Shown: positions 27,126 through 37,252, counted from the stretch's first letter. The stretch is 64,000 nucleotides of DNA from Acidobacteriota bacterium (GCA_019639175.1 JAHBSK010000001.1:62001-126000), one strand, 5' to 3'. Numbers and translations: made by a program. Notes: generated from the sequence alone by a model not told the origin.

Positions 27126-29207
27126 TCAGTTGACCACGGTGCCTGCCCTTGGGTCGTATGGTTCGGCCTGATATTTTCTGACCTCTTCCTGTGCATTGTT
27201 GTAATTGTCGCCCAGGTCTTCGGCGCGTTTATACCGCGAAACTGCGCGTGTCCGGTCGCCCTGCGCGTCATAGGCGTTGCCGAGCTTAATCTCAGACCAG
27301 ACCTGAAGCCACGCCGGATTGAGATTTCCCGCCAGAGCGGCGAGGAAATTGTCCTTTGCGAGGTCATAGTTTCTTTGTTCGAGGAAAAGCAGGCCGAGGT
27401 GGTAATAGATCCACGAATTTGACCTGTCGAGCTTTAACGCCGCCTCAAATTGTGTCTGGGCCTCGGCATAATTTCCTTCCTTGAACTGTTCTATGCCGCG
27501 CCGTGCGATGGACGACACGCGAAGGTCAGGCGATATGTGCAAAAGCTTATAGCCCGGATCGACATTTATGGCCAGCGGCTTGCCGTCCGATTCGATGTTA
27601 AAGTCCGCATTGGAGCCTTCCATTTGAAGCTGGACCGTTTTTGTGCCGTCCTCGCCCTCATAGCGAAGCTGGAGTTCGACGGGCAGCCGCAGATTGTCAT
27701 AGTTCTGCTTGACGGTTCCGCGTGTGACAAATTTGCCGGCGCGTGTGCGAATGATGAGGTAATCGGTCTCAAATTCCGGTACACCGGTACTTTCCACCCA
27801 GCGGGCGAAAAAGTATCTCATGTTCTGTCCGGCGATACGGGAAGTAAGCCTTTCAAAATCATCAATGGATGCGGTCTTTCCTCTGTATTCATTAAGGAAG
27901 GCACGCAAAAGCTGGTCAAATTTCTGCGTTCCCAATGTTTGCTGAAGGAGTTTGTAAACAAAAGCTCCCTTGCCGAACATAATGTATTGATAAGCCGTTG
28001 ACTGGTCATCCAGATTTGCCGGAGCGCGAAGCACGGAGGCGGTCTGTTCAAAGGTAAGGGATTTTTCCAGCAGTTCGCGGCGAAGATTTTCAAGCTGCGC
28101 TCCGGTCAGGCCTTCCTCACGAAGCGTGACGGCGCTGAACTCTGCCAGGCCCTGCGAAAGCCACGCGTCGTCAAACGACCTCAGCCCGACGGAAAGTCCC
28201 CACCATTGATAAGCGGCCTCACGCTGAAGCCTTTCAGATGTTACCTCACGCGGCTGCAGGAACTGCCTGTCCGAAATGAACAAAATGCCCGGACCTGAAT
28301 AAAAATCAAGGCTTTCATCGTCGATCTGGACAATGCTGTATGTCTTGCCCATTTCAGGTTCGCCAAAACGTTTTGTGTAATATTCCAGTGCTCTGCCGAT
28401 GGTCTCGCCAAAACTTTCGACCGACTCGGACGCGCCGGGCCGCGTGTAAAAATTGACGTTGTAGCTGCCGTATTTCAGGTCGCGTCTGGAGTATCGCCCG
28501 TATGCGATATTGCCGATCAGGCCCGGTTTTGTCTGAACAAAGCGATGCTGTGTTCCGGCGACAGGGCCTTGCGGCGTGTCGTCGGTCCCGACGATCTGAA
28601 ATTCTGACGGAAGCGTGACGTTAATGGTCGCGGTGGCGAGGTCTGCCGCGTAATCATTGAACGGGAACCATCGCGACGCATACATCAAATAGCCTTGATT
28701 TTCACCGATATACGCAAGGCGTTTTGAAAGCAAAGGGCCGCCCGCCGGCGTGTTCAGCACGCCGCTGTATCTGAAACGAAGCGTCACAGGTTCTCCCTTG
28801 GCGGCCATATCTCCCAGATCTATACGGACGCTGGGGCCAAGATCAGAAACGCCGACCTGATCCTGAACGAACGTGATCTGCGGACCCTGAGGCGTCGGTG
28901 TCGGACGCGGCTGGCGACGGCCCGGAGCCGACGGTTCGGCGGACGGAGCGGCCGCCGCTATACGCTCAACTGATTCGGCTCTTAAAGAGCCGTTCAGTTC
29001 GAACGTCACTGTCCTGAGGTCTTCGGACGGGACAAATGTCACATCGGCGACAGCCGCCAAACGGTTTTCCCTCGGCATCAACTGGGCGTTTATTACATAG
29101 TTGGTCACGTCAAAGGCGGGCCGTCGCGTTTGCTGGGCCTGTGTGACAGAAAGTGCCGTCAGAAAAACAGCAGAGAGGATGATCGATCTGCGAAATAGGG
29201 TATTCAT
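27126..29207 (-). CDS. M1-aminopeptidase-like protein lacking zinc ligands, with TPR repeats
   Basis: 693 residues from ATG 29207, which starts a signal peptide ending VTQAQ. The fold follows M1 peptidases: an N-terminal beta domain, then a region whose QWWG and DDAWLSQGLAEF mark the thermolysin-like domain. The HExxH motif is replaced by REAAY (329-333), the third ligand Glu is Q352, and the exopeptidase GxMEN motif is absent. A Pro/Ala-rich linker interrupts the N-domain and three TPR units fill the last 110 residues. It is probably a periplasmic binding or scaffold protein and not an enzyme. Confidence 0.85.
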   Translation of the reverse strand: MNTLFRRSIILSAVFLTALSVTQAQQTRRPAFDVTNYVINAQLMPRENRLAAVADVTFVPSEDLRTVTFELNGSLRAESVERIAAAAPSAEPSAPGRRQPRPTPTPQGPQITFVQDQVGVSDLGPSVRIDLGDMAAKGEPVTLRFRYSGVLNTPAGGPLLSKRLAYIGENQGYLMYASRWFPFNDYAADLATATINVTLPSEFQIVGTDDTPQGPVAGTQHRFVQTKPGLIGNIAYGRYSRRDLKYGSYNVNFYTRPGASESVESFGETIGRALEYYTKRFGEPEMGKTYSIVQIDDESLDFYSGPGILFISDRQFLQPREVTSERLQREAAYQWWGLSVGLRSFDDAWLSQGLAEFSAVTLREEGLTGAQLENLRRELLEKSLTFEQTASVLRAPANLDDQSTAYQYIMFGKGAFVYKLLQQTLGTQKFDQLLRAFLNEYRGKTASIDDFERLTSRIAGQNMRYFFARWVESTGVPEFETDYLIIRTRAGKFVTRGTVKQNYDNLRLPVELQLRYEGEDGTKTVQLQMEGSNADFNIESDGKPLAINVDPGYKLLHISPDLRVSSIARRGIEQFKEGNYAEAQTQFEAALKLDRSNSWIYYHLGLLFLEQRNYDLAKDNFLAALAGNLNPAWLQVWSEIKLGNAYDAQGDRTRAVSRYKRAEDLGDNYNNAQEEVRKYQAEPYDPRAGTVVN

Positions 29208-29290
29208 CGTTATTTGATGTCGTAGCGACAAGTTTTCTCGTCTAGCTAGGATGTAAGCAGGTGCAAAAGCGTTTGCCAATGCCGGGCCAC

Positions 29291-29581
29291 TTATTCAGTG
29301 AAATCCACAGAGACAGCCTGTTGGGCTATCTCGCGGCCAAATCCGATGACCTTTTGATGTTCGGGATGTGTCGAATATCTTTCCAAAGCCTCGGTGTCGG
29401 CAAACATACAGACCAAAGCCGTGTCAAAAGACCGGTCGAGGTGAAGGATGTCCCGTCCCACGCTGAGGCTCAGCAGATCGGGGATGACCGCCTTTAACGC
29501 ACTGAGCATATTGATATGCTCGTTCTTTTGTTCCTCGGTCGTCTCCGGTTTATATTTCCAGCAAACTATATGTGTAAGCAT
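29291..29581 (-). CDS. Dabb-family (stress-responsive A/B barrel) protein
   Basis: 96 residues: LTHIVCWKYKPETTEEQK, VGRDILHLDRSFDTALVCMFADTEALERYSTHPEH, the pattern of the Dabb dimeric ferredoxin-like fold. Function usually unknown. It is read in the same direction as the pseudopeptidase, 83 bases upstream of it. Confidence 0.85.
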   Translation of the reverse strand: MLTHIVCWKYKPETTEEQKNEHINMLSALKAVIPDLLSLSVGRDILHLDRSFDTALVCMFADTEALERYSTHPEHQKVIGFGREIAQQAVSVDFTE

Positions 29582-29804
29582 TTGTTCTCAGGTTCAATTT
29601 ACTTTTGAAAAATATTCGATTAAAGTTTTTCTGTTTACGGAAAACTTATGATAGCGGTGCCGTCCATAACGTTGTATTACATCTGTGCCGCACGCATAAC
29701 TCTCTGAAAAGCAACAGCGGGCCGTTCCATGCACGGCTTGAAAGCCACATTATTTTAACACGACTTTGGCAAAACGATCTCAGATCAGCAGGAGCCTTAT
29801 TTAA

Positions 29805-31313
29805 ATGACAACAACCTCGGGCGATCTCGGCGCACTGTACAACGAACAGGTCTCAAAAGGAAAAATATGGCAGGTCATCGGGGCGTCGTCGCTCGGCACC
29901 GTCATCGAATGGTACGATTTTTACATTTTCGGCAGCCTGACGGCGACCATCGCACCGTTATTCTATCCTCCGGGCAATGACACCTTTGCCTATATCGCAT
30001 ATCTGGCAACCTTTGCCATCGGCTTTATTGTCCGGCCTTTTGGAGCGCTTTTCTTTGGTCGGATCGGCGATGTCGTCGGCCGCAAATATGCTTTTCTGGT
30101 GACGCTGCTGATAATGGGCGGAGCGACCGCCATAATCGGTTTTCTGCCGACCTTTGCGGTCATCGGCTGGGCGGCGCCGATAACGCTGCTGCTGGTACGT
30201 GTTCTGCAGGGGCTTGCTCTCGGCGGCGAATACGGCGGAGCGGCGGTTTATGTGGCGGAACACGTTCCCGACCATCAACGCGGATTTTACACATCGTTCA
30301 TTCAGATAACGGCAACGCTGGGACTTTTTATGTCGCTGATCGTGATACTGATCGTTCAGAACATGATGACGCCGGAGCAGTTCGCGGGCAAGGCCGAGGG
30401 AATTGCGGGCTGGCGGATACCGTTCCTGATCTCGATCCTGCTGGTGGGCATTTCGCTTTATATTCGCCTGCGGATGGAGGAATCGCCGATATTCCAGCAC
30501 GTAAAATCCAGCGGGATGACCTCGGCAAATCCGCTGATCGAAGCATTTACCAAATGGGAGAATCTGAAGCGTGTCCTGGTCTCGCTTTTCGGAGCAACGG
30601 CCGGGCAAGGCGTTGTCTGGTATGCGGGACAGTTCTTTGCCCTCTTTTATCTGCAATCGATCCTGAACGTCAACCAGACCTCGTCAAATTACATTATCGC
30701 CATAGCTCTGCTGCTTGCGATGCCGTTCTTTGTTTTCTTTGGCTGGTTAAGCGACCGCATCGGGCGCAAATGGATCATTCTGGGCGGCTGCCTTTTGGCA
30801 ATGCTGACATACATCCCGATCTATTCAGCTATGCAGTCCGCTGCCGGGTCGAATGTCGTGACGGCAAGTTCGCAAAAAGATCCGGTGACGGGAGCCACAA
30901 AGCTGACGCCTCAGACGATCTCTGCTTCAGGCGAGGTCGTCAATGCTGAAAAGGTGCTGCCCTATACATCGCTCGGTGAACTGCTGTCTCATTCGGCAAC
31001 ATGGAAGCTGATCGGGCTGGTTTTCATTCAGGTATTTTGGGTGACGATGGTTTACGGCCCGATAGCCGCGTATCTGGTAGAGGCGTTCCCGGCAAAGATA
31101 CGCTATACGGCGCTGTCGCTGCCGTATCACATCGGCAACGGCGTTTTCGGCGGACTGCTGCCTCTGATCGGCGTTTCGCTGATCGCCCAGACCGGCAATA
31201 TTTACGCCGGGCTTTTTTATCCGATGGCGATAGCAGGCCTGACGTTCGTTGTCGGGGCGATCTTCCTAAAAGAAACGCACGGCCACCGTATCTGGGAAGA
31301 AGTGGAGCGGTAA
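29805..31313 (+). CDS. MFS transporter of the metabolite:H+ symporter (MHS) type
   Basis: 502 residues, 12 predicted membrane segments. IEWYDFYIFG near the start and GRIGDVVGRKYAF (loop 2-3) are hallmarks of the MHS group (ProP, KgtP, ShiA). A soluble insert of about 45 residues lies between segments 8/9 and the last four segments (QKDPVTGATKLTPQT region). The likely substrate is an organic acid or zwitterion; which one cannot be told. GGAG lies about 13 bases before the start. Confidence 0.88.
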   Translation: MTTTSGDLGALYNEQVSKGKIWQVIGASSLGTVIEWYDFYIFGSLTATIAPLFYPPGNDTFAYIAYLATFAIGFIVRPFGALFFGRIGDVVGRKYAFLVTLLIMGGATAIIGFLPTFAVIGWAAPITLLLVRVLQGLALGGEYGGAAVYVAEHVPDHQRGFYTSFIQITATLGLFMSLIVILIVQNMMTPEQFAGKAEGIAGWRIPFLISILLVGISLYIRLRMEESPIFQHVKSSGMTSANPLIEAFTKWENLKRVLVSLFGATAGQGVVWYAGQFFALFYLQSILNVNQTSSNYIIAIALLLAMPFFVFFGWLSDRIGRKWIILGGCLLAMLTYIPIYSAMQSAAGSNVVTASSQKDPVTGATKLTPQTISASGEVVNAEKVLPYTSLGELLSHSATWKLIGLVFIQVFWVTMVYGPIAAYLVEAFPAKIRYTALSLPYHIGNGVFGGLLPLIGVSLIAQTGNIYAGLFYPMAIAGLTFVVGAIFLKETHGHRIWEEVER

Positions 31314-31346
31314 AGAGAGACAGGGAGACAAGGAGATAAGGAGACT
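31314..31346 (+). repeat. short (GGAGACAA)-type direct repeats
   Basis: Imperfect repeats of GAGACAGG, GAGACAAG, GAGATAAG and GAGACTCG lie directly after the MFS stop codon and before a convergent gene. A degenerate simple repeat with no obvious function. Confidence 0.6.
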
Positions 31347-31356
31347 CGGTATCTGC

Positions 31357-31872
31357 CTACTTCCTGTTTTTGTGACCATCTTCATTCTTTTTGAACAGAG
31401 CGGGCCAGAGGAAAAGTATCAGGCCGGTTACGGCTAGGATGGATATGTGGAGAACGGCGGAGGCTGTGGCGTTAGAGCCGTCATAGATGGCTCCTGAGTA
31501 TTTTTCCCAATGCCACGGAAAGACCTTGAAGGGCAGAGACGGCACCGGAAGCCCGAGCAGAAGATCGGCCATCATCGGGCCAAAATCGATAAGATCGGGC
31601 AAGATGCTTCCGAAAAGACACGTCGCGACAAGCATCCATTCCGAGCGGTCGGTAAAGCCGAACGCGGCCAAAACCATTGCGGCGGCGAGCATGAGGTCCA
31701 CGCCCGACGCGAACGGGTACCAGTGCGGAAGATAATCGAAAACGCCGTGAAGAAATATCCCGACGGAAAATCCCGCCAGCAGCTTTGCGGCCTTCCATTT
31801 TGGCGAATTGCCGATCGGGGCCAGAACGACCGCCGTGGCAACACCTGTCATTACATGGAACGTGATATTCAT
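31357..31872 (-). CDS. polytopic membrane protein, possibly YdjM/DUF457-like
   Basis: 171 residues from ATG 31872 (a longer frame to 31965 begins with non-membrane, Arg-rich codons overlapping the upstream gene and is disfavoured). About four or five membrane segments with embedded polar residues: HVMTGVATAVV, FLHGVFDYLPHW, SILPDLIDFGPM, PWHWEKYSG. The His/Asp placement recalls YdjM-like membrane-bound metal-dependent hydrolases, at low certainty. Confidence 0.6.
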   Translation of the reverse strand: MNITFHVMTGVATAVVLAPIGNSPKWKAAKLLAGFSVGIFLHGVFDYLPHWYPFASGVDLMLAAAMVLAAFGFTDRSEWMLVATCLFGSILPDLIDFGPMMADLLLGLPVPSLPFKVFPWHWEKYSGAIYDGSNATASAVLHISILAVTGLILFLWPALFKKNEDGHKNRK

Positions 31873-31894
31873 TTTCGTGGGCTTTGTATTGCGG

Positions 31895-33370
31895 TCATGC
31901 CTTGAGCATCTCCGACCTGTATTCCTGTAATATACCCCAAACCTTCGCCAAATGCCTTTCCTCAACGCGGATGCTGCCGACCGAAAGACGAAGCGTGAAC
32001 CTGCCGTTCAGTTTTGTGTGGGAAAGATATGCCTTGCCGGAGGCGTTGATCTCGTTCATCAGGCGTTCGTTGAATGAGTTCAAAAATTCGTCGTCATGAT
32101 GAGCGGGGATGCTTGCCGCTCCAGTCGCGCGAAAGCAGACAAGAGCGAAAGGAGCCGGGGCCATCATTTCAAAGTCAGGTGACGCATCGACCCACGAGGC
32201 AAAGAGTTGTGCAAGGCGGCAATGTTCCCGCAAGCGCTCTATCATTCCTTCCCGGCCGAAATATCGCATTACGAACCACAATTTTAATGAGCGGAAGCGG
32301 CGGCCGAGCTGAATGCCGTAATCCATACCGTTCTTGACCGTGCCTTCTTCCGAGGTCTTCAGATATTCGGGAACAAGTGAAAATGCTTTTTTAAGTTCGT
32401 TCAGATCGCGGCAATACAGCACCGAAAGGTCGAACGGCGTAAAGAGCCATTTGTGCGGATTCATCACTATCGAATCCGCGCGTTCCCAGCCTTTGAACAG
32501 CGAACGCATTTCGGGAATTATCGCCGCCGAACCGGCATAGGCGGCATCAACGTGCATCCAGATGCCGTACCGTTCGCAAATATCGGCGACGGCATCGACC
32601 GGATCGATGCTGGATGTTGAAGTGGTTCCGATGGTCGGGATGACGCAGATCGGGCGAAAGCCATTTTCGATATCATCCTTTATTGCCTCTTCTAATTTTT
32701 CCGGTATCATCTCAAAACGTTCGCTGCACTCTATCTTTTTCACACTTTGGATGCCGAGGCCGAGCGTTATGCACGCCTTTTCTATCGAGGAATGAACGTG
32801 TTCCGAGCAATAAACGCGAAGAAGCGGCAGATCGGCGCGTCCGCTCATGCCAAGTTCGCGGATATGCAGCCCGGCGCGTTCGCGGGCGGCGGCAATGGCG
32901 TGCATCGTCGAAACCGACGCCGTGTCATAGATAATGCCTTCGAATACGTCGGGCAGGCCGGTCATCTGCCTCAGCCAATCCAGCACGACATCTTCAAGTT
33001 CGGCAGATGCCGGAGCGGCTCGCCACAACATCGCTTTCATATCAAAGGCGGCTGCCAGCATTTCTCCAAAAATGCCGACGGACGACGTTGACGTGGAAAA
33101 AAGCCCGTGAAAATTAGGGTGATTCCAATGCGTTACCGCCGGAATGATGAGTTTTTCAATGTCTGCGAAGACATTTTCAAACTCTTCGCCTTTTTCCGGC
33201 GGGCCGGCGGGCAATGCGTTCGCCAATGATCCCGGTTCGATCTGTGACAGAACGGGAAGGTCCTCTATATGGTCAAAGTATTCGGCTATCAGATCTATGA
33301 TGGCACGGCCGTGTTGCCGAAACTCATCTGACGGCATATCGCCGAGCTTTTTCGTTTGTTCGGGGTTCAT
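31895..33370 (-). CDS. PLP-dependent group II decarboxylase (aromatic-amino-acid type)
   Basis: 491 residues from ATG 33370; an ATG at 33430 is in frame but the shorter form matches the family N-terminus (DEFRQHGRAIIDLIAEYF). Signature VTHWNHPNFHGLFSTSTS and the PLP-binding lysine K307 in NPHKWLF. Family members decarboxylate DOPA, tryptophan, tyrosine or phenylalanine. The substrate here is unknown. It lies among several amino-acid-type transporters, which fits amine production or detoxification. Confidence 0.9.
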   Translation of the reverse strand: MNPEQTKKLGDMPSDEFRQHGRAIIDLIAEYFDHIEDLPVLSQIEPGSLANALPAGPPEKGEEFENVFADIEKLIIPAVTHWNHPNFHGLFSTSTSSVGIFGEMLAAAFDMKAMLWRAAPASAELEDVVLDWLRQMTGLPDVFEGIIYDTASVSTMHAIAAARERAGLHIRELGMSGRADLPLLRVYCSEHVHSSIEKACITLGLGIQSVKKIECSERFEMIPEKLEEAIKDDIENGFRPICVIPTIGTTSTSSIDPVDAVADICERYGIWMHVDAAYAGSAAIIPEMRSLFKGWERADSIVMNPHKWLFTPFDLSVLYCRDLNELKKAFSLVPEYLKTSEEGTVKNGMDYGIQLGRRFRSLKLWFVMRYFGREGMIERLREHCRLAQLFASWVDASPDFEMMAPAPFALVCFRATGAASIPAHHDDEFLNSFNERLMNEINASGKAYLSHTKLNGRFTLRLSVGSIRVEERHLAKVWGILQEYRSEMLKA

Positions 33371-33556
33371 AAAATTGGTTTCAGGACATTTTAACCCATG
33401 CAGTTCAGGCAATACATCACCATCTTTCATTATGCACCGCTTGTAAATTGCCGCAATCTGAATATATACTTCCCAACATCAAACATTTCCCGAACAGCGC
33501 CCTTCTTGCGCTGAAAATGGCATCAGAATTAATTCAAAAAAATCTTAGAGGTGAAA

Positions 33557-35203
33557 ATGGGTCACAAGATATTAAAGTATTTTCTTTCCGGTATGGCTGT
33601 TCTTCTTTTTTCTTTGACGGCCTTTGCCCAAGACGCTGCGGAAAAAGGTCTGGACGAACGCATAAATGACGCATTCGCTCCGATCGCCGAATGGTGGGGC
33701 TTTATAGTTTTTTATCCAATACCAGTAACTTCCACAACAAGTGTTCCCATTGTACTTTTACTTCTCATCTTTGGAGCGGCTTTCTTTACGTTGACATTTG
33801 GATTTGTCAATATCCGTAAATTCGGCCTTGCTCTTGAGGTCGTTCGTGGTAAATACGATGACATTGAAATGGCGGCCGATCCGGATCATAAAGAACCTCA
33901 TGCAGATCCAAATGCCGAGGTAAACATAGTTGACGGCGATGTGGTCGGCACGATCAAGGACGAAGGCCACCACGGCGAAGTGAGCCATTTTCAGGCGTTG
34001 GCAACGGCTGTTTCCGGCACTGTCGGATTGGGCAACATAGCGGGCGTGGCGGTCGCTATCGGCATCGGCGGGCCGGGAGCGACGTTCTGGATGATCGTCT
34101 GCGGCCTGCTGGCAATGTCAACCAAATTCGTTGAATGTACGCTCGGCGTCAAATACCGCGAGATCGGCCCGGACGGAACGGTTTACGGCGGCCCGATGTA
34201 TTATCTTTCGCGAGGTCTTGGCGAACTCGGTTGGAAGGGCGCAGGTAAGGCTCTGGCCGTGCTGTTCGCCATTTTCTGCGTCGGCGGTTCTTTCGGCGGC
34301 GGCAATATGTTCCAGGCAAATCAGGCCACGTCACAGTTGACGACAATGCTCGGGCTGGAAGGCGGTGCCATACGGACCATTATAGGCGTAATCCTCGCGG
34401 TTCTGGTTGCCATCGTTATCATCGGCGGCATCAAGCGCATTGCCAGTGTAACGGAAAAGCTTGTGCCGTTCATGGCCGTCATTTATATTATCGCTTCGCT
34501 GGTTATTATGGGCCTTCATTTTTCCGAAATTCCGGCGGCTATCAGCCTTATCATATCGGGTGCTTTTACAACGGATGCGGCTGTCGGCGGTATTGTCGGT
34601 GTAATAATTCAGGGTTTCCGTCGTGCTCTGTTTTCCAACGAGGCGGGCGCGGGTTCGGCGGCAATTGCCCACTCAGCCGTAAGGACAAAATATCCGGCCA
34701 GCGAAGGTATTGTTGCGTTGCTGGAACCGTTCATTGACACGGTGGTCATCTGTACCATGACGGCTATCGTTATAGTCCTGTTCAACATGGATGGATTTTT
34801 CCAGTACGGCGGCGTCAACGGCAACGTGATGATCGGCGATCAGGTCGTCAATGGCGTTGACCTGACGGCACGGGCGTACAACGATGCTTTGCCTGGATTT
34901 AATTTCGTTTTGACCATATCGGTCGTACTCTTTGCTTTCTCGACGCTGATCTCGTGGTCTTACTACGGAATGCAATCGTGGGCATATTTGTTCGGAAGGT
35001 CCAAACCTGCGGACCTTACCTTCAAGTTACTTTTCTGTATCGCGACGATCATCGGTGCGGCGGCATCGCTCGGCGCGGTCATCGACTTTTCCGATGCGAT
35101 GATCTTCGCGATGGTCTTTCCGAATATGATCGGCCTGTTCTTCCTGTTCCCGAAGGTAAAGGAAGAACTGACGCGATACCTCAAAGCCATAGCAAAATCT
35201 TGA
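33557..35203 (+). CDS. AGCS-family alanine/glycine:cation symporter
   Basis: 548 residues from ATG 33557 (AGAGGTG just upstream; a GTG at 33551 is in frame). The core ATAVSGTVGLGNIAGVA, GPGATFWM, GPMYYLSRGLGELG and FSNEAGAGSAAIAHSA are the AGCS signatures for Na+- or H+-driven alanine/glycine uptake. Unusually, the N-terminus has a signal-peptide-like segment ending AFAQDA and a long soluble stretch, with another about 60-residue acidic loop (HKEPHADPNAEV) before the core. Confidence 0.93.
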   Translation: MGHKILKYFLSGMAVLLFSLTAFAQDAAEKGLDERINDAFAPIAEWWGFIVFYPIPVTSTTSVPIVLLLLIFGAAFFTLTFGFVNIRKFGLALEVVRGKYDDIEMAADPDHKEPHADPNAEVNIVDGDVVGTIKDEGHHGEVSHFQALATAVSGTVGLGNIAGVAVAIGIGGPGATFWMIVCGLLAMSTKFVECTLGVKYREIGPDGTVYGGPMYYLSRGLGELGWKGAGKALAVLFAIFCVGGSFGGGNMFQANQATSQLTTMLGLEGGAIRTIIGVILAVLVAIVIIGGIKRIASVTEKLVPFMAVIYIIASLVIMGLHFSEIPAAISLIISGAFTTDAAVGGIVGVIIQGFRRALFSNEAGAGSAAIAHSAVRTKYPASEGIVALLEPFIDTVVICTMTAIVIVLFNMDGFFQYGGVNGNVMIGDQVVNGVDLTARAYNDALPGFNFVLTISVVLFAFSTLISWSYYGMQSWAYLFGRSKPADLTFKLLFCIATIIGAAASLGAVIDFSDAMIFAMVFPNMIGLFFLFPKVKEELTRYLKAIAKS

Positions 35204-35227
35204 TAAGAATAAAATTGTGTGAATATG

Positions 35228-35260
35228 AAGCGGCATCCTTAAACCAAGGATGCCGCTTTC
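35228..35260 (+). terminator. terminator after the AGCS symporter gene
   Basis: 13-bp perfect stem AAGCGGCATCCTT / AAGGATGCCGCTT with loop AAACC, followed by TCC and not a full T-run. Strength is inferred from the stem. Confidence 0.7.
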
Positions 35261-35393
35261 CTACTTTCATATATCAGTGTGACGGCTTTGCGCGGCTTGA
35301 CTTGGCGTTATTTGAGCCGTAATGTACGGAATGTTATTCAAACAGTGTTAACGACTTGCCTCCACAAAAATTAGAAATATCCATAAAGTACGT

Positions 35394-37223
35394 ATGTCAC
35401 TTTTTGCAACCAAATCTATTGACAAGATCATAGCCGAGGCGCAGGAAACGGGGGCACATACCCTGAAGAAAACCCTGAGCGGCCTTGATCTGACCATGCT
35501 CGGCATCGGGGCGATCATCGGCACGGGCATCTTTGTTCTGACGGGACAGGCCGCCGGCAAACACGCCGGCCCGGCAGTTGTCATTTCAATGGTCCTCGCG
35601 GGCATCGCCAGCGGTTTTGCCGCGCTTTGCTACTCAGAATTTGCGGCAAGTATCCCGATCTCCGGTTCGGCCTATGCCTACGGTTACGGAACGCTGGGCG
35701 AATTCATTGCCTGGATCATCGGCTGGGACCTGATCCTTGAATACGCATTTGGCGCCGCCACCGTTGCGGTCGGGTGGTCAGGATATACGGTCAGCCTTTT
35801 CCGCGACACGCTGGGAATAAATTATCCGTTAAGTTTGAGCGCTCCGCCTGGTGTGGAGCTGTTGGATTCTTCGGGAAATGTAATAGGGCATGGCGTCTTT
35901 AACCTCCCGGCAACGCTGATCGCAGTTGCCGTGACACTGCTTCTTATACGAGGCATCAAGGAATCGGCCAAGTTCAATTCGCTCATTGTTGTCATCAAGG
36001 TTCTCGTGGTAGTTCTTTTCATCATTGCCGGTATCGGTTTTGTGAATGCGGACAACCTCGGCATCGGGTGTACGGTCGGCGCACCGGGTTGCGCGGAGTT
36101 CATGCCTTTCGGTTTCAGCGGCGTGGTAACGGGCGCGGCAGTCATTTTCTTTGCCTATATCGGTTTTGACGCCGTTTCAACAGCCGCTCAGGAAGCCAAA
36201 AACCCGAAAAAGGATATGCCTGTCGGTATTCTTGGTTCGCTTGCGGTCTGTACGTTCCTTTATATTCTCGTTGCAGGAATTATGGTCGGGCTGGTCGATT
36301 ACAAACTTTTGACCAATGCCGCCGCTCCTATCGCAACGGCGATCGACGCCGCCAGCGATCAGGCAGCCGGAACCACAATGGGAAAGATCCTTATCGCATT
36401 CCCGACTATCATCAAGATCGGAGCCGTTCTCGGCCTCAGCTCGACAATGGTCGTCATGGTGATGGGACAGCCGCGTGTGTTCTATTCAATGTCCAAAGAC
36501 GGCCTCTTGCCGCAGTGGGCCGCAAAGGTGCATCCGAAATATCAGACACCGCACATCACAACGGCTATCACCGGATCGGTCGTGGCGATACTGGCCGGTT
36601 TTGTGCCGATCCATCTGCTTGGCGAACTCGTCAGCATCGGAACGCTGTTCGCATTCGTTATTGTCGGTACGGGCATCATCGTTCTGAGGGCATCCAACCC
36701 CGACCTGAACCGTCCGTTCAAGGTGCCGCTGTCGCCGATAATCCCGATGTTGACCGTCTGGATCGCGGCATTTTTGATGAACAACCTGCCGCTCGACACG
36801 TGGCTGCGTCTTATCGTCTGGATGTCCCTCGGTCTGGTGATCTATTTTGCCTACAGCTATACACACAGCAATCTGGCCAATATGACGGATGCTGAGGCTG
36901 CCGCCGCGACACCACGTGAATACAAACCTCCGATCGCAGCTTTGTTTGCGATGGTCGGTGCGATCTTGCTGACGATCTGGCAGGTGGAATTTTTCATTCC
37001 GAACACGACCTGGCTTGACACGGCCGTTCGCGGCTTTGCGTGGGCGACCACAGGCGTTCTGGTCGTGATGCTGATGTACGGCAAGGGCGACCGCACCGGC
37101 GGACGAAGCTCTCAGGTCAGAATGATCGGACTTACATTGTCGGTGATCAATCTGATCATCTGGGTCGGCCTTTTCTATTGGTTCCTGACCCATTGGGGCG
37201 ATTATCATCATGTCGCGGGCTGA
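35394..37223 (+). CDS. APC-superfamily amino acid permease (cationic amino acid transporter type)
   Basis: 609 residues, 12-14 membrane segments. LKKTLSGLDLTMLGIGAIIGTGIFVLTG, AALCYSEFAASIPISGSAYAY (shown in parts) and FFAYIGFDAVSTAAQEAKNP are the CAT/YfnA-type signatures. Takes up amino acids, by analogy often Arg/Lys or Ala. Ends at the hairpin at 37253, which abuts the next gene. Confidence 0.92.
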   Translation: MSLFATKSIDKIIAEAQETGAHTLKKTLSGLDLTMLGIGAIIGTGIFVLTGQAAGKHAGPAVVISMVLAGIASGFAALCYSEFAASIPISGSAYAYGYGTLGEFIAWIIGWDLILEYAFGAATVAVGWSGYTVSLFRDTLGINYPLSLSAPPGVELLDSSGNVIGHGVFNLPATLIAVAVTLLLIRGIKESAKFNSLIVVIKVLVVVLFIIAGIGFVNADNLGIGCTVGAPGCAEFMPFGFSGVVTGAAVIFFAYIGFDAVSTAAQEAKNPKKDMPVGILGSLAVCTFLYILVAGIMVGLVDYKLLTNAAAPIATAIDAASDQAAGTTMGKILIAFPTIIKIGAVLGLSSTMVVMVMGQPRVFYSMSKDGLLPQWAAKVHPKYQTPHITTAITGSVVAILAGFVPIHLLGELVSIGTLFAFVIVGTGIIVLRASNPDLNRPFKVPLSPIIPMLTVWIAAFLMNNLPLDTWLRLIVWMSLGLVIYFAYSYTHSNLANMTDAEAAAATPREYKPPIAALFAMVGAILLTIWQVEFFIPNTTWLDTAVRGFAWATTGVLVVMLMYGKGDRTGGRSSQVRMIGLTLSVINLIIWVGLFYWFLTHWGDYHHVAG

Positions 37224-37252
37224 TCATTGAACGCTATGTAAAAAAACAACAG

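Noticed and set aside
31314..31346. Regulatory tandem repeat or attachment site
   Set aside because: Too short and degenerate, in a convergent gap, no integrase.
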